Shown here one piece after another: positions 1-7,166 of a stretch of 22,114 nt of DNA. Both the position numbers and the translations under genes were made by a program. This stretch comes from JALZAA01 sp036005605 (GTDB lineage: Bacteria; Actinomycetota; Acidimicrobiia; IMCC26256; JACDBD01), in the NCBI GenBank assembly GCA_036005605.1, contig DASYQJ010000117.1, positions 1-22,114 on the forward strand, read 5' to 3'. Under the pieces are notes generated by a model that was not told the origin of the DNA, made no database searches, and saw only the letters and a list, made by a program, of their open reading frames with translations. Each line of letters begins with the position of its first letter. Positions within the stretch are counted from its first letter, which is position 1.

Positions 1-2
1 TG

Positions 3-767
3 TGCGACGACGCGTCGGTGCTCGGCCGGACCTTCTATCTGATGGGTCTCGTCGACGGCTGGTCGCCGATGGACCAGAGAAGCGGCTGGCCCGCTCCGTT
101 CGACACCGACCTCGACGCTCGCGCCGGACTCGCCTTCCAGCTGGTGGAGGGCATCGCCCTGCTATCCAAGGTGGACTGGCGCGCCAAGGGCCTCGACGGC
201 CTCGGTCGCCCCGACGGCTTCCACGAACGCCAAGTCGACCGCTGGACCGCGTTCCTCGAGCGGATCAAGGGCCGCGAGCTGCCGGGTTTCGACGTCGCGG
301 CGGCGTGGCTGCGCGAGCACCAGCCAATCGATTACGTCCCCGGGATCATGCATGGTGACTACCAGTTCGCCAATGTCATGTACCGCCACGGCGCACCGGC
401 GCGGCTTGCCGCGATCGTCGACTGGGAGATGGGCACGGTCGGCGATCCGAAGCTCGACCTCGGCTGGGTGGTCCAGGGCTGGCCCGACAACATGGACACT
501 CCCGAAGCGCGCGAGCTGAGTTACGTCGACCACACGGGTATGCCGTCCCGTGAACAGGTCCTCACGCACTATGCAGAGGTGTCGGGACGACAGGTCGACG
601 ACATCGACTACTACGTGGTTCTCGCCAAGTGGAAGCTCGCCGTCGTTCTCGAGCAGGGGTTCCAGCGCGCCGGCGACGACGAGAAGCTCAACGCGTTCGG
701 TCCGATCGTGCTCGACCTCATGAAGGGTGCGGCCGAGCTCGCCGAGTCCACCGACTACCGATCGTGA
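3..767 (+). CDS. APH-family phosphotransferase, 5'-truncated by the window edge
   Basis: C-terminal part of an aminoglycoside-phosphotransferase-fold kinase of the type found beside acyl-CoA dehydrogenases (ACAD10/11-like). The frame is open to base 3 without a stop and already matches the family there (CDDASVLGRTFYLM), so the true start lies outside the window and the first GTG at 18 is probably internal. The Brenner catalytic loop is HGDYQFANV near bases 351-375. The metal-binding segment IVDWEMGTVGDPKLDLG is near 415-465. The family is thought to phosphorylate small hydroxylated substrates, for example in hydroxy-acyl-CoA breakdown; the substrate here is unknown. It converges on the P450 gene with 26 bases between the stops. 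Confident about fold, not about substrate. Confidence 0.88.
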   Translation, partial: CDDASVLGRTFYLMGLVDGWSPMDQRSGWPAPFDTDLDARAGLAFQLVEGIALLSKVDWRAKGLDGLGRPDGFHERQVDRWTAFLERIKGRELPGFDVAAAWLREHQPIDYVPGIMHGDYQFANVMYRHGAPARLAAIVDWEMGTVGDPKLDLGWVVQGWPDNMDTPEARELSYVDHTGMPSREQVLTHYAEVSGRQVDDIDYYVVLAKWKLAVVLEQGFQRAGDDEKLNAFGPIVLDLMKGAAELAESTDYRS

Positions 768-793
768 GCGTCGCGCCCTCCCACCGCTGACGT

Positions 794-2008
794 TCAGCGA
801 ACCGCGCGGACGGGCACGTTCGAGTAGCCGGCGACGTTGGCCATCTGCACCCTACGCAGCCCCGCTTCGTCGACCTCCAGCCGCCGCCACCGTGTCGCGA
901 GCTCCTCGATCGCGATCCGGCTCTCCATGCGCGCGAGCGCTGCGCCGAGGCAGCTGTGCACACCATGGCCGAACCCGATGGTGATCCCCGATTGGCGTTC
1001 GATGTCGAATTCGTCGGCGCGCTCGAACGCTCGTGGGTCACGCGTCGCAGCCCCGGTGATCAGGAGCACGGGGAAGCCGGCCGGGATCGTCCCGCCCTCG
1101 AACTCTCGCTCCTCCTCGCAGTACCGGCCCTGGTACTGGGACGGCGGCCAGTAGCGGAGGATCTCCTCGACGGCCCGCGGGATCTTCTCGTGGTCGTCGA
1201 GGATCTGCTGCCACTGGTTGGGGTGCTGCCAGAAGAGCATCACCGCGTTGCCGACGAGCTTCGTGACCGTCTCGGCACCCGCCCCGCCGAGGAGCGAGGC
1301 GAAGCCGGCGATCTCGGCGTCGTCGAGTCGGGTCTCGACGCCATCGCCGCGGTCGACCGTGACCTGCGTGAGGCGCGAGAGCATGTCGTCGCGAGGGTTC
1401 TTCCGAGTCGCCACCGTCAGCTCGTGGAAGTACATCCCCATCTCGAGCATCGACTGCTCGTTCTCGGGGCTGGGCTCTCGCTGACCCGGTTCTCGGTGGA
1501 GGCTGCTGTCGAGCCAGTGACGGATCTGCTGGCGCTCTCCGTCCGGCACGCCGAGCATGCGCGAGATCACCTCGACAGGGAAGGGGCCGGCGAAGTCGGC
1601 GACAGCGTCGAACTCGCGGGCGTCGTCCAACGGGTCGAGAAAGCTGCGGATGGCGTCGCGGATCATCGGCTCCAGGGCCGTGACGGCGCGGGGCGTGAAC
1701 ACGCGGCTCACGAGCGCGCGAAATCGGTCGTGTTCCGGAGGATCCATCATGATGATGCTCAGGTAGCTCCGGATCTCCTCCTGGTCCTTCGAGAGGGTGA
1801 AGAGCTCGATGCCGTGCGCGCTCGAGAAGGCCTCCCAGTCCCGGTGCGCGGCCAACACGTCGGAGAAGCGCGACAGCGCATAGAACCCGTAACGCTGGCT
1901 GTAGTAGACGGGGGCCTCGTCGCGGAGACGTCCGTAAAGCTCGTAGGGGTCGTTGAAGAACTCGTCCGAGAACGGATCGAACTCGGCCGGATTCGTCGTG
2001 AAGGTCAC
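794..2008 (-). CDS. cytochrome P450 monooxygenase
   Basis: Soluble bacterial class I P450 of 404 residues, the usual length for actinobacterial CYPs. Visible motifs: C-helix EHDRFRALVSRVF (about 92-104), I-helix GGAGAETVT (241-249, with Glu in place of the common Asp before the conserved Thr), K-helix ExxR (E282-R285) and the haem loop FGHGVHSCLG with thiolate ligand C353. The GTG start at 2008 overlaps the stop of the upstream SDR gene (GTGA, 2008-2005). An AAGGAG Shine-Dalgarno sits inside the SDR 3' end, so the two are translationally coupled. No ferredoxin or reductase lies next to it, so electrons must come from partners elsewhere. A role in oxidising a steroid, terpene or fatty substrate with the neighbouring SDR and F420 enzyme is inference. 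Confidence 0.96.
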   Translation of the reverse strand: MTFTTNPAEFDPFSDEFFNDPYELYGRLRDEAPVYYSQRYGFYALSRFSDVLAAHRDWEAFSSAHGIELFTLSKDQEEIRSYLSIIMMDPPEHDRFRALVSRVFTPRAVTALEPMIRDAIRSFLDPLDDAREFDAVADFAGPFPVEVISRMLGVPDGERQQIRHWLDSSLHREPGQREPSPENEQSMLEMGMYFHELTVATRKNPRDDMLSRLTQVTVDRGDGVETRLDDAEIAGFASLLGGAGAETVTKLVGNAVMLFWQHPNQWQQILDDHEKIPRAVEEILRYWPPSQYQGRYCEEEREFEGGTIPAGFPVLLITGAATRDPRAFERADEFDIERQSGITIGFGHGVHSCLGAALARMESRIAIEELATRWRRLEVDEAGLRRVQMANVAGYSNVPVRAVR

Positions 2009-2763
2009 GTGTTCTCCTTGGCGTCAGGACGCGGGGCGACGGTCACCGACGGCACAGACAGGCTGGCGCCACCTCGCAGCACCGCGTCGATCACCGACAC
2101 CAGCTCGTCGACGGCAATCAGCGTGCCGCTCAGATAGCCGCGTTCGAGCCAAACAGGCACGAGCTCGGCGGCGAGCTCAGGTTCCCAGTCGTCGGCGAAC
2201 TCGGTCCGCGAGTCGCCTTCGCCGCCGACGCAGTCGCCGACGACGAGCCGCGTGAACCCGATGTCGGGATGCTCCGACCGCCATACTTCCACGAGCTTGT
2301 CGAGAGCGGCCTTGCTCACGATGTACGCGCCCAGACCCGGCCAGGGCGGCGTGAGCGACGCGCTGACGGACGACAGGAACGCTGCGGTGCCGGAGCTCGT
2401 AGCGAGGTGGGGGATCGAGGCAGCCGTGATGCATGCCGCGCCGGTGACGTTCGTGTCGAACACCCGGCGCCAGGTGTCGGCGTCCGTGTCGACGAGCCGG
2501 GACAGCGGTCCGACCGCCGGCGTGTACACGAGGGCGTCGATTCCGCCGAGGCCGCGTGCCGCCTCCTCGATGGCTGCTCGGCACGAGGACCCGTTGGTGA
2601 CGTCGCACTCGATCGCGAGACTCTCGGGACCTGCTTCGCTCGCCGCGGCCTCGAGGCGCGCCTTGCGCCGGGCCAACATCGCGACGCGTGCACCTCGTTG
2701 GGCGAGCCCGATCGCGATGCAGCGCCCGAGCCCGCTCGATGCTCCCACGACCACGGTTCGCAC
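2005..2763 (-). CDS. SDR family NAD(P)-dependent oxidoreductase
   Basis: Classical short-chain dehydrogenase/reductase of 252 residues. The nucleotide-binding motif is GASSGLG (7-13) and the catalytic set is S134, Y147, K151 (YIVSK). The usual NNAG motif is replaced by YTPA near 80-83. I chose the GTG at 2763 because GGAGG lies nine bases upstream and the Rossmann strand begins directly after it (VRTVVVGASSG). A TTG further upstream at 2829 would add residues unlike the family. It is the first gene of a two-gene operon with the P450, coupled by a 4-base overlap, so it probably oxidises or reduces the P450 product or substrate. It is divergent from an F420-type oxidoreductase. The exact substrate cannot be read from the sequence. 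Confidence 0.93.
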   Translation of the reverse strand: MRTVVVGASSGLGRCIAIGLAQRGARVAMLARRKARLEAAASEAGPESLAIECDVTNGSSCRAAIEEAARGLGGIDALVYTPAVGPLSRLVDTDADTWRRVFDTNVTGAACITAASIPHLATSSGTAAFLSSVSASLTPPWPGLGAYIVSKAALDKLVEVWRSEHPDIGFTRLVVGDCVGGEGDSRTEFADDWEPELAAELVPVWLERGYLSGTLIAVDELVSVIDAVLRGGASLSVPSVTVAPRPDAKENT

Positions 2764-2822
2764 GTCGTCGATCCTCCGATGCAGTGACGCAGATGTTAGA
2801 GACTTCACGTAGCGTCCTGAGC
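2764..2822. promoter_or_regulatory. divergent promoter region between SDR-P450 and LLM oxidoreductase
   Basis: Only 59 bases separate the two chosen starts, so both promoters must overlap here or extend into the opposite gene. On the minus strand a TAACAT hexamer (complement of 2793-2798) could be a -10 box for the SDR gene. No convincing Shine-Dalgarno precedes the ATG at 2823, so that transcript may be leaderless or weakly initiated. These are visual matches only. Confidence 0.3.
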
Positions 2823-3755
2823 ATGACAACTCCGCAGCTGTCGATCACGCTTCGGACGTACGCGGCCGAGGATCCCGGGACGTGGCAGCCGGTCCTCGAC
2901 ACCGCACGCGCGGCGGACGCCGCGGGCGTCGACCGCGTACTGGTGTCCGATCACGTCGTGTTCGGCGAGAACTTGGAGGCGTACGGCCGGCCCGAGAGCG
3001 GCGGCGTGGAGGGTGGCAAGCAGCCGACCGGCGCCGACGGTCACTGGCTCGAGCCACTGACGACGCTCTCGGTGTTGTGCGGTACGACCTCGCGCGTCCG
3101 GCTCGGTACGAACATTCTGATCGCGGCGCTGCGCCGCCCGGTCGTCCTCGCGAAGGCCGCCGCGACGCTGGACGTGCTGTCGGGCGGCCGGCTCGATCTC
3201 GGTGTCGGCATTGGCTGGCAGCGGGAGGAGTACGAGGCCGCCGGCCTCGACTTCGGAAGTCGAGGACGCCAACTCGACCTCACCCTCGACGTGTGTCAGA
3301 CGCTCTGGCGGGAGCCGCGCGCCAAGATCGATCTCGACGGCCTCGCGTTCGAGGCGATCCACATGATGCCGAAGCCGGTCCAGCGGGGCGGAGTGCCGCT
3401 CTGGGTCAGCGGCCGTGTCAACGAGCGAGTGGCGCGGCGACTCGCGCGCTTTGGCTCTGGCTGGATCCCGTGGGGTGAAGACGCAGCGGATCTTCCCACG
3501 AGCATCCCGCGCATGCGCGACGCCGTGGCAGCAGCCGACGGTGACGCCGATGCCATCCAGGTGGCCGGCACCCTTCCGACTGTGCGGCGGGAAGACCGCA
3601 GCATCGACTTCGACGCCACCATGGAGCGCGTGCACCCGCTCGTCGAAGCGGGCGTCACGGATTTTCGTGCGTACGTACCCGTGCCGAGCGTGTACGCCGC
3701 GGCGGTCGACTACCTGCGCGGCATCGCCGACGTGTTCCACAGCGCCACGCGGTGA
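2823..3755 (+). CDS. LLM class F420-dependent oxidoreductase (TIGR03619-like)
   Basis: Luciferase-like (bacterial luciferase TIM-barrel) flavin/F420 oxidoreductase of 310 residues. Family landmarks visible are an N-terminal strand with RTYAAEDPGTW, SDHVVFGE, the segment LTTLSVLCGTTSRVRLGTNI, and GVGIGWQREEYEAAG followed by the RGRQLD helix. This pattern fits the Rv2161c-type F420 subgroup (TIGR03619); use of F420 rather than FMN is inferred from that resemblance. The ATG at 2823 is chosen because the conserved beta-1 strand (LSITLRTY) begins a few residues later. Upstream in-frame starts at 2793 and 2688 would add unrelated residues inside the divergent gene. It is transcribed away from the SDR-P450 pair, and all three could act on one hydrophobic substrate. 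Confidence 0.93.
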   Translation: MTTPQLSITLRTYAAEDPGTWQPVLDTARAADAAGVDRVLVSDHVVFGENLEAYGRPESGGVEGGKQPTGADGHWLEPLTTLSVLCGTTSRVRLGTNILIAALRRPVVLAKAAATLDVLSGGRLDLGVGIGWQREEYEAAGLDFGSRGRQLDLTLDVCQTLWREPRAKIDLDGLAFEAIHMMPKPVQRGGVPLWVSGRVNERVARRLARFGSGWIPWGEDAADLPTSIPRMRDAVAAADGDADAIQVAGTLPTVRREDRSIDFDATMERVHPLVEAGVTDFRAYVPVPSVYAAAVDYLRGIADVFHSATR

Positions 3756-3769
3756 CCAAGGGTTACCGG

Positions 3770-4093
3770 TCAGTCTGCTCTCGGCGGCGGCGTCGACCAG
3801 TCGACTGCGACGGTGCCGGCGACGTCGGGGTGGTCATGCAGCCACCGCCGGGCGTACGGGCACCACGGCACAACGGTGAGGCCGTCGTCGATCGCCCGCG
3901 AGACGGCGGCGGTGACCAGTTGGCCGGCTACGCCCTGACCGCGGAGCGCGTCCGCAACCTCGGTGTGCAACAGGAAGAGGCGGTCGCCCTCGATCTCGTA
4001 CGCCAGCTCACCCTCCGCGCCGTCCTTCTCGAGCACGAAGCGTTGTTGTGGACGGTCGTCGCGGACGATCGGCGTTCCCTCGGATTCGCTCAC
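3770..4093 (-). CDS. small GNAT-family N-acetyltransferase (YjdJ/COG2388 type)
   Basis: 107-residue single-domain acetyltransferase of the minimal GNAT type (Acetyltransf_CG). It has the acetyl-CoA pyrophosphate loop RGQGVAGQL (51-59) and the diagnostic PWCPYARRWLHDHP (76-89) with conserved C78. Members acetylate unknown acceptors. It starts at GTG 4093, overlapping the stop of the DAC-domain gene by four bases (GTGA), so it is the last gene of the ZIP-SDR-DAC-GNAT unit. It ends 14 bases from the convergent LLM gene. Physical coupling to a putative nucleotide cyclase suggests a shared function, but no acceptor can be named. Confidence 0.9.
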   Translation of the reverse strand: MSESEGTPIVRDDRPQQRFVLEKDGAEGELAYEIEGDRLFLLHTEVADALRGQGVAGQLVTAAVSRAIDDGLTVVPWCPYARRWLHDHPDVAGTVAVDWSTPPPRAD

Positions 4094-5070
4094 GGCGGGA
4101 CCGGTCCGTCCGGTGACCGGCCGAGGACGGCCCCGTTGCGCAACACCGACACCGGGCCGTCCGCGCTCACCGCGACGACTGTGGCGGACGGGTCGTCGAA
4201 GCTGTAGCGGCGCCCGGAAGTGTGGCGCGTACCACCGAACGCGTCGACGTCCTGCTCCGCGGTCGCGCTCGGCACCAGCCGCACGCCGAGCTGTCGGAGC
4301 ACACCGTGGGCGTCGAACACCGCCGCGCCGTCAACCTGGGCGAGGGCGTGCCGCAGCGGAGCAAGGTGTGAGGCGGTGCGGATCCGCAGTGGCGGCGGCG
4401 TCGGGAGCCGCTCCTCGACGGCGGGACCGGGCTCCGGGCCGGGCCGATAGACGAGGAGCGAGCCGATGCCCCACGACCCGAGGTCGTGAACGGCGAACTC
4501 CAGCATCGCCTCGAGCACGTCGCGTTCGCCGATGAACGGGGGAGCGGTGACGCTGTCGATCCAGGTCGAGACGGGTGGCTCGTAATGCCACGCAAGCTCG
4601 ACCCAACGGAGGACGCCGAAACTTCCGACGACTCGAACCGCGCCCGAGGGATGACGCTGGACGATGGTGGCATCCAACGCGCCGGACAGCACCACGAGAT
4701 CCCGTTCGGAGCCGGCCGGCCGGTCGAACACCACCCATTCGTCGTTGCCGTCCGCGCGGCGCACGAGCCAGCTCGAAAGTCCATCGGCGAAGCGGCGCGC
4801 CGCGCCGAGCGGCTGATGCACGACCGGCGTGCGCACGATGTCGAGTTGCGTTCCGATCGCCCAGCGGTCCGGATCGGCTGCGGGCTCGAGGATCGTGCCG
4901 CTGCTGGCGATGCGCCGCTCGTGGACGGCCGGCCGGAGCACCTGATCGATCTCCTCCAGCAACATCTCGCGGAATGGCTCGCTGCCGTCCTTGGGGAGGC
5001 CGACCTCCTCGAGCTCCTCGGCGAGGCGCCACAGGCGTCCGGCGCTCGGCTGACGCGAGGGAGGGATCAC
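4090..5070 (-). CDS. DAC-domain (DisA_N-like) putative diadenylate cyclase with unrecognised N-terminal region
   Basis: 326-residue protein. The C-terminal part (about 185-320) resembles the DisA_N diadenylate cyclase domain that makes c-di-AMP from two ATP. It has a helix plus strand (LEFAVHDLGSWGIGSLLVY), the DGA motif (247-249, QVDGAAVFDAHG) and a GTRH motif (280-283), followed by SFDDPSATVVAVSADGPVSVLRNG. The classical third residue of the RHR motif is Thr284 here. Residues 1-180 resemble no domain I can name and carry none of DisA's C-terminal DNA-binding helix-hairpin-helix. They could be a sensor module of the kind fused to DAC domains in other lineages. The GTG at 5070 overlaps the upstream SDR stop (GTGA), and its own stop overlaps the GNAT start. 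Cyclase activity is inferred; a degenerate nucleotide-binding role is possible. Confidence 0.75.
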   Translation of the reverse strand: MIPPSRQPSAGRLWRLAEELEEVGLPKDGSEPFREMLLEEIDQVLRPAVHERRIASSGTILEPAADPDRWAIGTQLDIVRTPVVHQPLGAARRFADGLSSWLVRRADGNDEWVVFDRPAGSERDLVVLSGALDATIVQRHPSGAVRVVGSFGVLRWVELAWHYEPPVSTWIDSVTAPPFIGERDVLEAMLEFAVHDLGSWGIGSLLVYRPGPEPGPAVEERLPTPPPLRIRTASHLAPLRHALAQVDGAAVFDAHGVLRQLGVRLVPSATAEQDVDAFGGTRHTSGRRYSFDDPSATVVAVSADGPVSVLRNGAVLGRSPDGPVPP

Positions 5071-6014
5071 CGGTAGTCGTCGAGGGAGGCGTCGAGCCCG
5101 GGCTCGCGGACCTCCTCGATGAACCGCCATATGTCGGGCTGCGATCCGTCGACATCCGTGAACCCGTATTCGATCGCGAGCTGACCGGAGTTGACCGATT
5201 GCTGGTTCCATCTCGCCCGATCGGGATCCGACGCCAACGCGACAACGGCGCGACCGACGTATCGAGGCGATTCCGAGAGCGCGAAGTCGGGCGGGGCGAC
5301 GTCGGACTCTCGCCAGTTCTCCTCGGAGACGTCGAAGGCGTCGAGCATCATCTCGGAGCGAATCCATCCCGGCGTGATGGCGACCGCGGTCGCGCCGAAC
5401 GGTTCGAGCTCGTGCCCCTGGGAGAACGCCAGCCGGCTCACCGCCACCTTGGCCAGGTCGTAGAACACCGAGATCCGGTACCGCGACGCGTTGTGGTCGG
5501 CGGTGCCGTCCGTCACCTCGACGAGCACACCACCCGGATTGTCGATGAGCAGGGGGAGAAGGTGATGGGAAGTGATGAGGTGGGTGTCGATGGCGAGCCG
5601 GAGGATGCGGAGACCGTCGGCGAGATCGAGCTCCCAGATCGGCTTGTTCCAGTCGGTCGGCCCGCCTTTGAGCATCTCGGCGCCCCAGATGTCGTTGACG
5701 AGCACGTCGATGTGGCCGTGCTCTCGCCGGATGTCGTCGGCCAGGCTCTTCACCAGGTCGGGATCGAGATGATCGACAACGGCCGCGATTCCGGTGCCGC
5801 CGAGATCGGTGACGAGCTCCGCCGTCTCTTCGATCGTCTCGGCCCGGTCGTAGTCGGACCGCGTGGATCCCGTTCTCGAGCTGCGACCGGTGCACACGAC
5901 CGTCGCGCCCGCCTCACCCAAGGCTGCCGCGATGCCGCGCCCGGCGCCACGGGTCGCGCCCGCGACGACGGCGACACGACCACGCAGTGCGTCCCGATCC
6001 GGCGACCACACCAT
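5067..6014 (-). CDS. SDR family oxidoreductase (DHRS1-like)
   Basis: 315-residue short-chain dehydrogenase with the DHRS1-like signature: GATRGAGRG (19-27) for the dinucleotide, CTGRSSRTGS (41-50) after beta-2, then DYDRAETIEETAELV. The active-site YDLAK gives Y185 and K189. At the position of the classical catalytic Ser the sequence reads VTDG (167-170), as I recall for this subgroup, so the usual Ser is not obvious. The ATG at 6014 directly precedes the conserved domain. The gene lies 38 bases downstream of the ZIP gene on the same strand and overlaps the DAC gene by four bases, so co-translation with the DAC protein is likely. Its substrate is unknown. Confidence 0.92.
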   Translation of the reverse strand: MVWSPDRDALRGRVAVVAGATRGAGRGIAAALGEAGATVVCTGRSSRTGSTRSDYDRAETIEETAELVTDLGGTGIAAVVDHLDPDLVKSLADDIRREHGHIDVLVNDIWGAEMLKGGPTDWNKPIWELDLADGLRILRLAIDTHLITSHHLLPLLIDNPGGVLVEVTDGTADHNASRYRISVFYDLAKVAVSRLAFSQGHELEPFGATAVAITPGWIRSEMMLDAFDVSEENWRESDVAPPDFALSESPRYVGRAVVALASDPDRARWNQQSVNSGQLAIEYGFTDVDGSQPDIWRFIEEVREPGLDASLDDYR

Positions 6015-6052
6015 GAAGGTCGACCCTACCGACCCCCGGGCGGCGTCCGGGA

Positions 6053-6784
6053 CTACGCGGACAGCCCCGAGAGCCCGGCCGCGACCGCGAAGCCGAACGC
6101 GGTCACGATGCCGCCGACCAGGCCCGACTTGGCCCGCGCATCCGGGATCATCGTGTCGACGAGCATCACGAGGAGGGCACCGGCGGCGAAGCCGTTGATG
6201 CCACCTTGCAGACCCGACGACGCGACGTCCGCGAGGCCGTATCCGACCACGGTCGCGAGCGCGCACGCCGCCGCGACGGCGCTCCAGAGCAGGATCACGG
6301 TTCGATTGCTGCGGCCCGCCGCCCGAAGCTCGCTGGACGAGCCGATGGCCTCGGGCAGATTCGACACGAAGATCGCCACCAACAGACCCACGCCCACCTG
6401 GCCCCCGGTGGCGAGACCGATCCCCAGCACGAGCTGCTCGGGGATGCCGTCGAGGACTGCTCCCAGCGCGAGCGCGGGGCCGGCGTTGGAGCTTCCGGCG
6501 CCGCTCCGGCGCGCCTCCATGCCGGCGCTGAGGCGGTCGAGGCCGGTGTCGCATACGAAGTAGAAGATCGCTCCGAGCGCGAGGCCGACTGCGACCGCGG
6601 CTGCCCCGCCGATCTGGACGCCCTCCTCCGCGAGCTCGAAGCTCACCGCCGAGATCAGCGCGCCGGCGCCGAACGCGAGGACGAGCCCGACGATCCGAGA
6701 CGGCCACTCGCGCGCGATCCCGAGCAGCGCGCCGAGGACGAGTGACGAAGCGGCGAGCGTTCCCCATCCCAGCGCGGCGCCCAT
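6053..6784 (-). CDS. ZIP-like metal transporter family membrane protein
   Basis: 243-residue, highly hydrophobic protein with about eight predicted membrane segments and a loop near 85-103, the topology of ZIP (GufA/ZupT) metal importers. The two ZIP metal-site helices are recognisable as LDGIPEQLVLG (111-121) and VSNLPEAIGSS (140-150). Both usual His residues are replaced (D112 and S141), so metal specificity, or transport itself, may differ from zinc importers. ATG at 6784 is the natural start (MGAALGWGTLAASS). It is the first gene of a probable operon with SDR, DAC and GNAT. Its promoter lies in the 157-base region shared with the divergent PLDc_N gene. Confidence 0.87.
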   Translation of the reverse strand: MGAALGWGTLAASSLVLGALLGIAREWPSRIVGLVLAFGAGALISAVSFELAEEGVQIGGAAAVAVGLALGAIFYFVCDTGLDRLSAGMEARRSGAGSSNAGPALALGAVLDGIPEQLVLGIGLATGGQVGVGLLVAIFVSNLPEAIGSSSELRAAGRSNRTVILLWSAVAAACALATVVGYGLADVASSGLQGGINGFAAGALLVMLVDTMIPDARAKSGLVGGIVTAFGFAVAAGLSGLSA

Positions 6785-6941
6785 GGTCCCGGAAATCTAC
6801 GCGCGCGTGCTCGGGCACAAACGCCCGATCGTCGTGCAAATGCGGACAACTCGTGTTCGGATCACCCGGTTGGGGTGATGCCCGCGCCGGCCGTGGTCCG
6901 TAGCTTCGACGCAATCACACAACCGACTCGAGGAGCTTCCC
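6785..6941. promoter_or_regulatory. divergent intergenic region with a 19-bp dyad (6861-6879) and a smaller inverted repeat
   Basis: This region separates the ZIP operon and the PLDc_N gene. It contains a perfect dyad ATCACCC-GGTTG-GGGTGAT at 6861-6879, operator-like in size and symmetry. A second inverted repeat TCGGGC-acaaac-GCCCGA lies at 6811-6828, nearer the ZIP start. GTGT (6853-6856), 16 bases, GGGTGA (6873-6878) loosely resembles a sigma-B type promoter for the PLDc_N gene and overlaps the large dyad. If so, a protein bound at the dyad would block that promoter. All of this is by eye. Confidence 0.4.
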
Positions 6942-7166
6942 GTGCTCGCGTATGACTATCCGCTTCTCAGCGTCTTCTGGACGCTGGCCCTGTTCTCGCT
7001 GTTCGTCCTCGTCCTCTTCGTGATCCTGTGGGCGTTCGTGGACAACTTCCGCCGCAAGGACCACAGCGGGTGGGCGAAGGCGGGATGGTTCATCTTCATC
7101 CTCTTCTTCCCGATTCTCGGGGTGTTCGTCTACCTCATTGCCCGTCCTGCCGAGGTTCCGGCGTAG
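6942..7166 (+). CDS. small PLDc_N-domain membrane protein
   Basis: 74-residue protein with two membrane helices joined by a short basic loop: FWTLALFSLFVLVLFVILWA (about 12-31), then DNFRRKDHSGWAKAGW, then FIFILFFPILGVFVYLIARP (about 50-69). This is the PLDc_N (PF13396) layout seen in many actinobacterial envelope or stress proteins, and it has no catalytic domain. GTG at 6942 is preceded by GAGGAG at about nine bases. The last 32 bases overlap the 3' end of the convergent YihY gene. Function is unknown; an envelope-stress role is family-level inference. Confidence 0.85.
   Translation: MLAYDYPLLSVFWTLALFSLFVLVLFVILWAFVDNFRRKDHSGWAKAGWFIFILFFPILGVFVYLIARPAEVPA

Noticed and set aside
2005..2829. 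TTG at 2829 as start of the first SDR
   Set aside because: The GTG at 2763 has a well-placed GGAGG and the Rossmann motif begins right after it; the extra 22 residues do not look like the family.
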